Below, one piece after another: positions 51,274 through 59,869 of a DNA stretch of 64,000 bases. Numbering within the stretch: position 1 is the first letter of the stretch; every line of letters starts with the position of its first letter. The stretch is from Streptomyces caelestis (GTDB lineage: Bacteria; Actinomycetota; Actinomycetes; Streptomycetales; Streptomycetaceae). A program made the position numbers and the translations under genes. Location: positions 5,270,001-5,334,000 of the forward strand of contig NZ_JACHNE010000001.1 in NCBI RefSeq assembly GCF_014205255.1, read 5' to 3'. Below the pieces are notes generated by a model. The model was not told the DNA's origin, searched no databases, and saw only the letters and a list, made by a program, of their open reading frames with translations.

Positions 51274-51291
51274 TTTTGAACGAGTTCAAAA
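51274..51291. promoter_or_regulatory. Perfect palindrome, probable TetR-type operator
   Basis: TTTTGAACGAGTTCAAAA, 8-bp arms around GA, in the gap between two divergent genes. The TGAAC/GTTCA arms are the pattern many TetR-family repressors bind. No TetR gene is in the window near it. Confidence 0.65.
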
Positions 51292-51336
51292 TCTGCCTCG
51301 ATTGTAGCGTGCGAGTCCCGTTCAGGAGGGCATGGC

Positions 51337-52341
51337 ATGACCACGGTGAAGGGCGTCGACCCTCGCGGTACGCAGCACTGCGAGACGTCGGCTCTGGGGG
51401 TGTTGCTGCGGCACCAGGGAATCGATCTGTCCGAGCCCATGCTCTTCGGGCTCGGATCCGGGCTGTCCTTCATCTACTGGGACAGCAAGAACATGGCCTT
51501 TCCCTTCCTCGGCGGGCGGGTCAAGCCCTTCGAGCTCACCAGGAACCTGGCCGACCGGCTGGGGGTGGAGCTGGCGGTCCAGGAGACCGGCTCCGCCCGC
51601 AAGGCATGGGAGAACGTGGCGACCGCCGTCGACGCCGGCCGGCCCGTCGGGCTGCAGCTCGACAGCTACCACCTGGACTACTTCACCTCGAAGGCGCACT
51701 TCGGCGGTCATGTCGTCGCCCTGTACGGCTACGACGAGCACGACGCCTACCTGGTGGACACCGACCAGCAGGGCGGAGCCGTGTCCACCAGCCTGAGCAG
51801 CCTCGCCAGGGCCAGGGCCGCGCGCGGGCCGATGACCGCCAGGCACCGGTCCTTCACGCTCACCGCCGGGGGGAAGATGCCCGACCCTCGGAGCCGGATC
51901 GTCCCCGCCATCACCGCCTGCGCCGACGCCTTCCTCGACCCGCCGATCGCCAACCTCGGCCACCGGGGGATCGAGAAGGCCGGGAAGCTGGTCCGCACGT
52001 GGCTCCAGCGCACCGACGACCCGGGGCGGGATCTGCCGCAGGCCGCGCGGTTGATGGAGAGGGCCGGTACCGGCGGCGCCCTGTTCCGCAACCTGTACCG
52101 CGACTTCCTCGCCGAGTGCGCGGAGTGGCTCGACAGCGGCCGCCTGCGCACCGGGCACGCGCTGTACTCCGAGGCGGCCACCCTGTGGACGGAGGTCGCA
52201 GCGCTGATCGGGAAAGCCGGTGAGCCGGGCGATGAGCAGTGCTTGGTACGGGCGGGCGCCGTTCTCTCCGACGTCGCGCGTGTCGAACGCGATGCCATGC
52301 GGGCGCTGAGCGGCCTGCGCGGTGAAGCCCCCGCCGGGTGA
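51337..52341 (+). CDS. BtrH_N/DUF4872 family protein (BtrH-like acyltransferase)
   Basis: A 334-residue protein, ATG start after AGGAGG. The first 150 residues match the BtrH N-terminal domain: HCETSALGVLLRHQGIDLSE with Cys15, then GLSFIYWDSKNMAFPF, and FGGHVVALYGYDEHDAYLVD. The rest matches DUF4872. BtrH moves an amino-acyl side chain from a carrier protein onto the aminoglycoside butirosin; most homologues have unknown substrates. No carrier protein or aminoglycoside genes are nearby, so the substrate is unknown. Confidence 0.8.
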   Translation: MTTVKGVDPRGTQHCETSALGVLLRHQGIDLSEPMLFGLGSGLSFIYWDSKNMAFPFLGGRVKPFELTRNLADRLGVELAVQETGSARKAWENVATAVDAGRPVGLQLDSYHLDYFTSKAHFGGHVVALYGYDEHDAYLVDTDQQGGAVSTSLSSLARARAARGPMTARHRSFTLTAGGKMPDPRSRIVPAITACADAFLDPPIANLGHRGIEKAGKLVRTWLQRTDDPGRDLPQAARLMERAGTGGALFRNLYRDFLAECAEWLDSGRLRTGHALYSEAATLWTEVAALIGKAGEPGDEQCLVRAGAVLSDVARVERDAMRALSGLRGEAPAG

Positions 52342-52356
52342 GGGCGAGGGCTTCAC
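52322..52356. terminator. Bidirectional hairpin between the convergent BtrH-like and beta-helix genes
   Basis: GTGAAGCCC (52322-52330) pairs with GGGCTTCAC (52348-52356) across the BtrH-like stop codon, with further internal CGCC/GGCG pairing. Confidence 0.6.
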
Positions 52357-52365
52357 GGGCGGGCG

Positions 52366-53520
52366 TCAGCAGATCGTCTGGCTGCTGTTCACCCGCGTGA
52401 TGTTGCGGAACGTCGTGTTCTCACCGCACGGGCTCTCCCTGATGGCCGAGTTGGTGACCGTCAGGTTCTGGACGGTGATGTCCTTGTTGTTGGGGAACTC
52501 CGAGCGCGCGGCCAGGCGCAGTTCGCCGCCGCCCGTGATCGTGCCGCTCTGCGCCGCGAGGTTGACGTTGTAGCAGTTCTCGATCAGGACCGAGTTGTTG
52601 CCGGTGTTGGAGATCGTCACCTTGTCGATCGTCGCCCCGCCGCTCTCCGAGACGCAGAACACCCCGCGTCCGCCGCCGCGCGCGATGACCTCGCCGACCC
52701 GGATGTTGGTCGGGTAGCCGCTGCCGACCCGGCCGTTGCGGTTGGCCATGCGGAAGGCCGCGTAGCCGGTGCCCGTGCCCGCGTTCTCCGCGTCCACCTT
52801 GGTGACGTTGGCGTTGATGGTCTGGTTGAGCAGCAGGCCGGACTCGCCGACGTTGCGGGCGGTGACCGTGCCGATGGTGATGCCGTCGACGCCGTAGGTC
52901 TCGACCGCGTGGCTGGACGCGCCGGAGACGTAGACGTTGTTGATGCGGACGTTGCGCGTCCACTGGCTGGTGTCGCCGCGGTTGTCGATGCGGATGCCCA
53001 GGCCGCGGGAGAGGCGCATGTCTATCTGGCCGAGCACGACGTTCTGGACGTTGCGCAGGAAGATGCCGTAGAGCGGGGTGCCGGTGAGCTTGAGGTTCTG
53101 GACCTCCACGTCGCGGGTGCCGCGGGAGTAGACCGGGGCCTGGTCGCCGGAACCGGTGCCGGTGACGTTGATGGTGCCGCAGACATCGAGGACGGTGTAG
53201 CTCGGGAGCGAGATGCGTGAGCCCGCCGCGATCGAGCCCGAGCCGCGGACCACGACCCGTTCCTTCGACGTGCGGCCCGACGTGAGGCTGTTGACGGCCG
53301 CCTGGACGGCGGCGCGCATGTCGGTGCCGGTGTAGACGGTGCTGCTGCCGCGCCGGGCGGTCCAGTTGCTGCCGCTCTGCACGGCCTCGGCCTGGTAGGA
53401 GCCGTCTCCGCAGGCCGTCGCTCGCGTGGGGGCGGCGGTGGCGGGGGCGGTCAGGGTGCCGGCGGCGGTGAGGACGGCGGTGGCACCGGCGGCGGCGAGG
53501 AAGGCGACTCTGCGTCCCAT
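52366..53520 (-). CDS. Secreted right-handed beta-helix protein, pectate-lyase-like
   Basis: A 384-residue protein from ATG 53520. The signal peptide (1-30) starts MGRRVAFLAAAG. The mature chain has the repeating pattern of a parallel beta-helix (VEVQNLKLTGTPLYGIFLRN, VLGQIDMRLSRGLGIRIDN, VTISNTGNNSVLIENCYNVN). It resembles polysaccharide lyases or GH28 enzymes, but I cannot place the catalytic residues. A LacI-type site in its promoter suggests induction by a sugar. Confidence 0.8.
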   Translation of the reverse strand: MGRRVAFLAAAGATAVLTAAGTLTAPATAAPTRATACGDGSYQAEAVQSGSNWTARRGSSTVYTGTDMRAAVQAAVNSLTSGRTSKERVVVRGSGSIAAGSRISLPSYTVLDVCGTINVTGTGSGDQAPVYSRGTRDVEVQNLKLTGTPLYGIFLRNVQNVVLGQIDMRLSRGLGIRIDNRGDTSQWTRNVRINNVYVSGASSHAVETYGVDGITIGTVTARNVGESGLLLNQTINANVTKVDAENAGTGTGYAAFRMANRNGRVGSGYPTNIRVGEVIARGGGRGVFCVSESGGATIDKVTISNTGNNSVLIENCYNVNLAAQSGTITGGGELRLAARSEFPNNKDITVQNLTVTNSAIRESPCGENTTFRNITRVNSSQTIC

Positions 53521-53553
53521 GGGGGCCTCGGTTTCGTCGAACGTGGGGGGTGT

Positions 53554-53565
53554 GCAAGCGCTTTC
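53554..53565. promoter_or_regulatory. LacI-type operator before the beta-helix gene
   Basis: GCAAGCGCTTTC, an almost perfect palindrome with the AAGCGCTT core that LacI-family repressors bind in Streptomyces sugar-use genes. It is 34 bases before the start codon. Confidence 0.65.
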
Positions 53566-53679
53566 TGCGCGGCCGGTGAGTCTGGCAAAGGGCAGGCAAA
53601 GCGTCAATGGATGCGACACGGTCCGGAGTTGCGCGAGATGCGGGGAGTGGCCGGGCGGTCGTACGGGAAACTCGACCGC

Positions 53680-55149
53680 ATGCGGAGTGCGTACAGCGTG
53701 GAGACGGTCAGGACCGCCGAACGGGAGCTGATGGCGCGGCTGCCGGAGGGGGCGCTGATGCAACGCGCCGCCGCCGGACTCGCCGCGGCCTGCGCCGACC
53801 TGCTGGGGCGGGTGTACGGGAGCAGGGTCGTGCTGCTGGTCGGAAGCGGGGACAACGGCGGTGACGCGTTGCACGCCGGAGCCCGGCTGGCCCGGCGCGG
53901 GGCCGGCGTCACGGCGGTCCTGCTCGCGCCGGAGCGGGCTCATGCGGGGGGCCTCGCGGCGCTGCGGCGGGCCGGGGGGCGGGTCGTGAACGCCGGTGGT
54001 GGAGCTGAAGGTGCCGGAGGGACCGCGGGTGCGCCGGGCGTCGAGGCGTTGGTCGAGCGGGCCGATCTCGTCGTCGACGGCATCGTCGGGATCGGGGGGA
54101 AGGGCGGGCTGCGGCCGGACGCGGTGCCGTTGGCCGCCGCCGCCGAGCGGTCGCGGGGCGCCGTGGTCGCCGTCGACCTGCCGAGCGGGGTCGACGCCGA
54201 CACCGGGGAGGTACGCGGCGTCGCGGTGCGGGCCGATCTGACGGTGACGTTCGGGACGCACAAGCCGGGGCTGCTGATCGATCCGGCGCGGGAGTACGCG
54301 GGGTCGGTGCGCCTGGTCGACATCGGGCTGGAGCTGCCGGCCGAGCCGGAGCTGGAGGCGTTGCAGCACGCGGACGTGGCGCGGTTGCTGCCGGTGCCGC
54401 GGGCCGAGAGCGACAAGTACCGGCGGGGTGTCGTCGGCATCGCCGCCGGGTCCGCGCGCTACCCCGGGGCCGCCGTGCTCGCCGTCGCCGGGGCGCTGCG
54501 GGGCGGGGCCGGGGCCGTGCGGTACGTCGGGCCGGCCGGGGACGCCGTGATCACACGGTTCCCCGAGACGCTGGTGTCGGACCAGGGGCCGAAGCATGCC
54601 GGGCGGGTGCAGGCGTGGGTCGTCGGGCCGGGGGCCGGGGACGACGCGGCGACGGTGGGGGAGGTGCTGGCGGCGGATGTTCCGGTGCTGGTCGACGCGG
54701 ACGGGCTGCGGCTGGCCGAGGCGGGGGTCGTCCGCGCGCGGCGGGCGCCGACGCTGATGACGCCGCATGCCGGGGAGGCGGCGGCGCTGCTCGGGGTCGA
54801 CCGGGGGGAGGTCGAAGGCGGGCGGCTGGCGGCGGCCCGGGAGCTGGCCGGGCGGTACGGGGCGACCGTGCTGTTGAAGGGGTCCACGACGTTGGTCGCC
54901 GACTCGGAGGGCGGTGCGGTGCGGGTGAATCCGACAGGGACGTCCTGGCTGGCCACGGCGGGGAGCGGGGACGTGCTGTCGGGGTTGGCGGGGTCGTTGC
55001 TGGCGGCGGGGCTTTCCGCGGTGGACGCGGGGAGTGTGGGGGCGTATGTGCACGGGCTGGCCGGGAGGCTGGCGGCGGACGGGGCGCCCGTGGGGGCGCA
55101 TGACGTGGCGGAGGCCGTTCCGGCGGCCTGGCGGAATGTTCTGGGCTGA
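53680..55149 (+). CDS. nnr: Bifunctional NAD(P)H-hydrate epimerase/dehydratase
   Basis: A 489-residue protein repairing damaged NAD(P)H hydrates. The N-terminal YjeF epimerase domain has VLLVGSGDNGGDALHAGARL and AVDLPSGVDADTGEVRG. The C-terminal ADP-dependent dehydratase domain has VLAVAGALRGGAGAVRYVGP, LMTPHAGEAAALLG and ATAGSGDVLSGLAG. The start MRSAYSVETVRTAE at 53680 fits the family; the frame is open upstream to 53611. Confidence 0.95.
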   Translation: MRSAYSVETVRTAERELMARLPEGALMQRAAAGLAAACADLLGRVYGSRVVLLVGSGDNGGDALHAGARLARRGAGVTAVLLAPERAHAGGLAALRRAGGRVVNAGGGAEGAGGTAGAPGVEALVERADLVVDGIVGIGGKGGLRPDAVPLAAAAERSRGAVVAVDLPSGVDADTGEVRGVAVRADLTVTFGTHKPGLLIDPAREYAGSVRLVDIGLELPAEPELEALQHADVARLLPVPRAESDKYRRGVVGIAAGSARYPGAAVLAVAGALRGGAGAVRYVGPAGDAVITRFPETLVSDQGPKHAGRVQAWVVGPGAGDDAATVGEVLAADVPVLVDADGLRLAEAGVVRARRAPTLMTPHAGEAAALLGVDRGEVEGGRLAAARELAGRYGATVLLKGSTTLVADSEGGAVRVNPTGTSWLATAGSGDVLSGLAGSLLAAGLSAVDAGSVGAYVHGLAGRLAADGAPVGAHDVAEAVPAAWRNVLG

Positions 55150-55393
55150 GTGAGCGGATGTCCTCGGCCGAGCGAGAGGGATGGCTGGGGGTGGGTGGGG
55201 GTCGCCGTGGGGTGGGTCGCCCCCTCCTCCCCTGCCCGTCCCGAGTCCGGGGGCTGCCGCCCCCGGGCCCCCGCTTCGGCCTGGACGGTCTCGTCCTGAA
55301 GCGCCGGACTGGCTGGCGTGTGGCTGATGCCTCTGGGTGACCCGTGCCGCGCGGCAACCCCGGGCCGCGCCACCACCCCGTCTCTCTGATCAC
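55150..55393. other. Intergenic region with Streptomyces-type repeat
   Basis: No gene seen. It contains a GGGGGCTGCCGCCCCC hairpin (about 55249-55264) and, at 55278-55316, GGCCTGGACGGTCTCGTCCT followed by GAAGCGCCGGACTGGCTG. I recognise the second as a frequent intergenic repeat type in Streptomyces genomes. Confidence 0.5.
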
Positions 55394-56367
55394 ATGACGA
55401 GCAGACGCACCCCGGGCGCGCCCTCGCCCTCCTGCTCACCGCTGTCACCGCGCTGCCCGTCGCAGCCGCCGGTGCCGCTCCCGTACCGCCCGCTCCCGGG
55501 CCCCTGGGCGAGCTGGTCCCGGGGGTCGCGCCGGGGCCCGCGCAGCCCTGGTCCGTCGACACGCCCGACCAGGCGCTGCCGCCGGTGGTGTACACGCCGT
55601 CCGCCGAGGAGGAGGCCGTCGAGCCGCGCAGGGCGGTGGAGGGGACGTACGCGCTCGTCGAGTACGTGCCGTTGGGCGAGGCGGTCGCGCGGGTCAGCTG
55701 TACCGGGAAGGCCGGGCCGTATCAGCGGCAGGTCGAGCGGTGGCTGGGGCTGAGGGTGGACGGGAGGCAGCCGGGGGCCGACTGCCGGGCCATCCGGGCG
55801 TTCCAGGTGAGCCGGGGCATCAAGCCGGCCATCGGGTTCGCCGGGCCCGTGACGTGGGCCCGGATACGGTATCTGTCGGCACGCCGGAACCCCAATGCCG
55901 ACGGTCGGTGCCCGGTGCGGAGCTACCCCGTGGCGTGTGTGGATCTCAGCCGGCAGCTGACCTGGGTGCAGCAGGGGCGGAAGGTCGTGTTCGGGGCGGT
56001 GCCGATCCGCGGCGGGCGGGCCGGATACCGGACCCGGGCCGGGTGGCACAAGGTCTGCTGGCGGCACAAGAACCACTGGTCGACGCTGTACAACACGCCC
56101 ATGCCGTACTCCCAGTTCTTCAGCGGCGGGCAGGCCTTCCACGGCGTCTACGGCAGTCTCAACACCACCGTCGGCTCCATGGGCTGCGTCAATCTCTCCG
56201 TCCCCGACGCGCGGAGGCTGTGGAGCGTGCTGAAGAAGGGCGACCGCGTGTTCGTGTGGGGGCGTCGGCCCGGGACCTGGGAGTGCTCCGTTACCTTCGG
56301 TGATCTCGCCTGGTGGTGGGCATGTGCCTGGGATGAGGCCGGGGGAGGTGGAACGGCTCCGGAGTGA
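55394..56367 (+). pseudogene. L,D-transpeptidase (YkuD) with frameshift in the signal peptide
   Basis: The body, in the frame ending at 56367, has a peptidoglycan-binding region (QRQVERWLGLRVDGRQPGAD, IRAFQVSRGIKPAIGFAGPV) and a YkuD domain with FHGVYGSLNTTVGSMGCVNL, its Cys codon at 56185-56187. The signal peptide core ALALLLTAVTALPVAAAG is in this same frame. The only start, ATG 55394 (MTSRRTP), is in another frame. An indel near 55405-55415 is required; without it the first in-frame GTG is at 55585, after the signal. So it is broken, or the sequence has an error. It would otherwise crosslink the cell wall. Confidence 0.7.
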
Positions 56368-56429
56368 GTTGTCGGTCGGCGGGGGCCGGTGCCTCGGGCG
56401 TGTCGGGCGGCTCTGAGACACTGGGCGCG

Positions 56430-57599
56430 ATGAGCGAGAGAACAGCCCCGCGGACCGCGCCCCTGCGCGCCCGCGCGGAGATCGACCTGGCCGCCCTGCG
56501 GGCCAACGTGCGGGCGCTGCGTGCCCACGCGCCGGGCGCGGCCCTGATGGCCGTCGTGAAGTCCGAGGCGTACGGCCACGGGGCTGTGCCGTGTGCCCGC
56601 GCGGCCGTCGCCGCGGGGGCGGACTGGCTGGGCACGGCGACGCCCGAGGAGGCCCTCGCCCTGCGGGCCGCCGGGCTGCCGGGCCGCATCATGTGCTGGC
56701 TGTGGACGCCCGGCGGACCCTGGCGCGAGGCGATCGAGGCGGATCTCGACGTGTCCGTCAGCGGGATGTGGGCCCTGGCGGAGGTCACCGAGGCGGCCCG
56801 CCTCGCCGGGCGGCCCGCACGGGTGCAGCTCAAGGCCGACACGGGGCTCGGGCGGGGCGGCTGCCAGCCCGGGGACGACTGGGCCGAGCTGGTCCGGGAG
56901 GCGCTGCGCGCCGAGGCAGAGGGGCTCCTGCGGGTCACGGGGCTGTGGTCGCACTTCGCCTGTGCCGACGAGCCCGGCCATCCCTCCATCGCCGCCCAGC
57001 TCGGTCGCTTCCGGGAAATGCTCGCGTACGCCGAGGAGCAGGGCGCCCGCCCCGAGGTCCGGCACATCGCCAACTCGCCGGCCACGCTCACGCTCCCCGA
57101 GAGCCATTTCGACCTGGTGCGCACCGGCATCGCCACCTACGGCATCTCGCCCAGCCCGGAGCTCGGCACCCCGTCCGACTTCGGGCTGCGCCCGGTGATG
57201 ACGCTGTCCGCCTCGCTCGCCCTGGTCAAGCACGTGCCGGGCGGGCACGGCGTCAGCTACGGCCACCGGTACGTGACACCCGGCGAGACCACCCTCGGCC
57301 TCGTCCCGCTGGGCTACGCCGACGGCATCCCGCGGCACGCCTCCTCGGCCGGGCCGGTCCTGGTCGAGGGCAAGTGGCGCACGATCGCCGGGCGGGTCGC
57401 CATGGACCAGTTCGTGGTCGACCTGGGCGGCGACGAGCCCGCACCGGGCGCCGAGGCGGTGCTCTTCGGGCCCGGGGGCCGCGGCGAGCCCACCGCCGAG
57501 GACTGGGCCCAGGCGGCCGGAACCATCGCCTACGAGATCGTGACCCGGATCGGAACGCGCGTTCCTCGCGTCTATGTGAATGAGGAACAGGACGGGTAA
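56430..57599 (+). CDS. alr: Alanine racemase
   Basis: A 389-residue PLP enzyme making D-alanine for peptidoglycan. Lys44 in AVVKSEAYGHG binds PLP (the more common motif reads KADAYGHG) and Tyr277 in GVSYGHRY is the second catalytic base. GYADGIPR and AMDQFVVDLG are conserved. GACACT lies 7 bases before the ATG and there is no ribosome binding site, which may mean a leaderless mRNA. Confidence 0.97.
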   Translation: MSERTAPRTAPLRARAEIDLAALRANVRALRAHAPGAALMAVVKSEAYGHGAVPCARAAVAAGADWLGTATPEEALALRAAGLPGRIMCWLWTPGGPWREAIEADLDVSVSGMWALAEVTEAARLAGRPARVQLKADTGLGRGGCQPGDDWAELVREALRAEAEGLLRVTGLWSHFACADEPGHPSIAAQLGRFREMLAYAEEQGARPEVRHIANSPATLTLPESHFDLVRTGIATYGISPSPELGTPSDFGLRPVMTLSASLALVKHVPGGHGVSYGHRYVTPGETTLGLVPLGYADGIPRHASSAGPVLVEGKWRTIAGRVAMDQFVVDLGGDEPAPGAEAVLFGPGGRGEPTAEDWAQAAGTIAYEIVTRIGTRVPRVYVNEEQDG

Positions 57600-57701
57600 C
57601 TCGCACAGAGGACCGGTCACGAAGAACGACAGGCACCCTGGCAACACCAGCACCAGCAACACACACATCGGCACCAGCATCCCGGCGAAGAGGAGCGGTA
57701 C

Positions 57702-58961
57702 GTGAGCGAGAGCAGCGCGGAGGCCGTCGCGAACGCCGCCACCGCGGCCGTCGCGGCCTCCGCCGCGGGGGCGGCGGGGGGCTGGCGCCGGGCGACCGGC
57801 ATCGCCGGCGTCGCGATAGGCGTGGTGGCCGCGGGCGCGGCCGCCGGTGTCGCCCTGGAGCGGATGACGGTCGGCCGGGGCATGCGCCAGAAGGCCCGGC
57901 TCGCCCTCGACTCCGCCGGACCCTACGGCTCGCTGCGCGGCATGCCCGGCAAGGCGTTCTCCGACGACGGCACGGAGCTGTACTACGAGGTCGACGACCT
58001 CGACCCGGAGGCCGCCCCCGCCGCTCTCGGCCCGCGCCGCCGGCGCCTCTTCGGCCGCAAGGCCCCCGCCCCCGTCACCGTCGTCTTCAGCCACGGCTAC
58101 TGCCTCAACCAGGACTCCTGGCACTTCCAGCGGGCGGCGCTCAGGGGCGTCGTACGGACCGTCCACTGGGACCAGCGCAGCCACGGCCGGTCCGGGCGGG
58201 GCGTGGCCCAGGGGCGGGGCGAGCCGATCACGATCGAGCAGCTGGGCCGCGACCTGAAGGCCGTCATCGACGCGGCCGCGCCCGAGGGGCCGATCGTGCT
58301 GGTCGGCCACTCGATGGGCGGCATGACGGTGATGGCGCTGGCCGACCAGTACCCCGAGCTGGTCCGGGAGCGGGTCGTCGGGGTGGCCTTCGTGGGGACG
58401 TCGTCGGGGCGGCTCGGCGAGGTCAACTACGGGCTTCCGGTGGCCGGCGTCAACGCGGTGCGGCGGGTGCTGCCCGGCGTGCTGAAGGCGATGGGGCAGC
58501 GGGCCGAGCTGGTGGAGAAGGGGCGCCGGGCCACCGCGGACCTGTTCGCCGGGATCATCAAGCGGTACTCGTTCGCGTCCCGGGACGTCGACCCGGCCAT
58601 CGCCCGGTTCGCCGAGCGGATGATCGAGAGCACGCCCATCGACGTGGTCGCCGAGTACTACCCGGCGTTCAACGACCACGACAAGACCGAGGCGCTGGTG
58701 CACTTCGCCGACATACCGGTGCTCGTCCTGGCCGGAGTGCAGGATCTGGTCACGCCGAGTGAGCACAGCGAGGCCATCGCCGACCTGCTGCCGGACGCCG
58801 AGCTGGTGCTGGTGCCGGACGCGGGGCACCTGGTGATGCTGGAACACCCGGAAGTGGTCACCGACCGCCTAGCCGACCTGCTCACCCGTACGGGTGCCGT
58901 GCCGGCAGGAGCTACCGTGAAGGGTTATGGAAGCACCAGCAGCACCGCACAACCCGGCTGA
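57702..58961 (+). CDS. Alpha/beta hydrolase with N-terminal membrane helix
   Basis: A 419-residue protein, GTG start after AAGAGGAGC. A glycine-alanine-rich helix (about 31-52) anchors it. The hydrolase fold follows: FSHGYCLNQDSWHFQRAALR, nucleophile Ser204 in VGHSMGGM, Asp in AGVQDLVTPSEHS and His in PDAGHLVMLEHP, a complete triad. The substrate is unknown. This gene lies between alr and tsaE in many Streptomyces. Its 3' end overlaps tsaE by 35 bases in another frame. Confidence 0.9.
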   Translation: MSESSAEAVANAATAAVAASAAGAAGGWRRATGIAGVAIGVVAAGAAAGVALERMTVGRGMRQKARLALDSAGPYGSLRGMPGKAFSDDGTELYYEVDDLDPEAAPAALGPRRRRLFGRKAPAPVTVVFSHGYCLNQDSWHFQRAALRGVVRTVHWDQRSHGRSGRGVAQGRGEPITIEQLGRDLKAVIDAAAPEGPIVLVGHSMGGMTVMALADQYPELVRERVVGVAFVGTSSGRLGEVNYGLPVAGVNAVRRVLPGVLKAMGQRAELVEKGRRATADLFAGIIKRYSFASRDVDPAIARFAERMIESTPIDVVAEYYPAFNDHDKTEALVHFADIPVLVLAGVQDLVTPSEHSEAIADLLPDAELVLVPDAGHLVMLEHPEVVTDRLADLLTRTGAVPAGATVKGYGSTSSTAQPG

Positions 58962-59448
58962 GTCCGGATCCGTCCAGATCGTCGTCACGTCCCCCGAGCA
59001 GATGCGGGAGCTGGGCCGCCGGCTCGCGAAACTGCTGCGCGCGGGTGATCTGGTGATGCTCAGCGGAGAGCTCGGGGCGGGCAAGACGACACTGACGCGC
59101 GGGCTGGGCGAGGGGCTCGGCGTGCGCGGGGCCGTCACCTCGCCGACGTTCGTGATCGCCCGGGTGCATCCGTCGCTGGGCGACGGGCCGCCGCTGGTCC
59201 ATGTCGACGCGTACCGGCTGTCCGGCGGGCTGGACGAGATGGAGGACCTGGACCTCGACGTCTCGCTGCCCGAGTCCGTGGTCGTCGTGGAGTGGGGCGA
59301 GGGCAAGGTCGAGGAGCTGACCGAGGACCGGCTCCAGGTCGTCATCCACCGCGCGGTGGGCGACACGACCGACGAGGTCCGGCGGATGACGATCACCGGT
59401 CTGGGGGAACGCTGGGCTTCGGCGGACCTGAGCGTGCTCGCGGCGTAG
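58927..59448 (+). CDS. tsaE: tRNA t6A synthesis ATPase TsaE
   Basis: A 173-residue P-loop ATPase: GELGAGKTT at 47-55, SPTFVIARVHPS, VHVDAYRLSG and VVVEWGEG. It works with TsaB and TsaD to place threonylcarbamoyl on A37 of tRNAs. It starts inside the 3' end of the hydrolase gene, so translation is probably coupled. Confidence 0.96.
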   Translation: MEAPAAPHNPAESGSVQIVVTSPEQMRELGRRLAKLLRAGDLVMLSGELGAGKTTLTRGLGEGLGVRGAVTSPTFVIARVHPSLGDGPPLVHVDAYRLSGGLDEMEDLDLDVSLPESVVVVEWGEGKVEELTEDRLQVVIHRAVGDTTDEVRRMTITGLGERWASADLSVLAA

Positions 59449-59541
59449 CTCCCGCGGCGTGGTGTTTTGATGAACGTTCCGACAAGGCGTCGGCAAGATG
59501 TTGCGTTCGGTGTCCGGGGCGTGGTCACATGGTATCCAGTC

Positions 59542-59565
59542 CGTAGTTAGGTGTACCTAACTACG
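59542..59565. promoter_or_regulatory. Perfect 24-bp palindrome upstream of the 58-residue gene
   Basis: CGTAGTTAGGT (59542-59552) and ACCTAACTACG (59555-59565) flank GT. It is by far the best operator-like palindrome in the window. It lies 25 bases before the small gene, after tsaE. Confidence 0.7.
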
Positions 59566-59590
59566 TCCGCCCCGCCTTCGGGAGGCGTCC

Positions 59591-59767
59591 ATGTCGGCTA
59601 CAGAGAGCAAGGGGCAGCCGCTGCCGTTCGCGGTCGCCGGGGTGTCCATGCGGGACCTGCTGGCGGCGGGCGAGGCGGCGGCGCTGATCTCCACGCCACC
59701 GCGGGCTCCCGAGCCGGAGTTCGCCGAGCCGGTCGAGCCGGTGGCGGACCACCGCGAAGCGGCCTAG
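59591..59767 (+). CDS. Small acidic protein of 58 residues
   Basis: Starts MSATESKGQPLPFAVAGVSM at ATG 59591, with GGGAGG before it, and ends DHREAA. It is soluble, Ala/Pro/Glu-rich, and has no recognised domain. Its TAG lies in the first unit of a 23-bp tandem repeat. The large palindrome upstream suggests that it is tightly controlled. Confidence 0.65.
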   Translation: MSATESKGQPLPFAVAGVSMRDLLAAGEAAALISTPPRAPEPEFAEPVEPVADHREAA

Positions 59768-59869
59768 CGGACGACCACGAAGCGGCCTAGCGGACGACCA
59801 CGAAGCGGCCTAGCGGACGACCACGAAGCGGCCTAGCGGACGACCACGAAGCGGCCTAGCGGACGACCA
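59755..59869. repeat. Five exact tandem copies of a 23-bp unit
   Basis: The unit CGAAGCGGCCTAGCGGACGA followed by CCA is repeated at 59755, 59778, 59801, 59824 and 59847 with no change. Each unit holds CTAG, a stop on both strands. The first copy contains the stop of the 58-residue gene and the last the stop of the convergent gene. As 23 is not a multiple of three, the array puts stops in all frames. Confidence 0.95.

Noticed and set aside
59542..59565. Iron-regulator (DmdR/IdeR) box
   Set aside because: The TTAGGT and ACCTAA half-sites are 2 bases apart rather than 7, so the site does not fit the known iron box.
59755..59869. CRISPR-like array
   Set aside because: The 23-bp units abut directly with no spacers and there are no cas genes.
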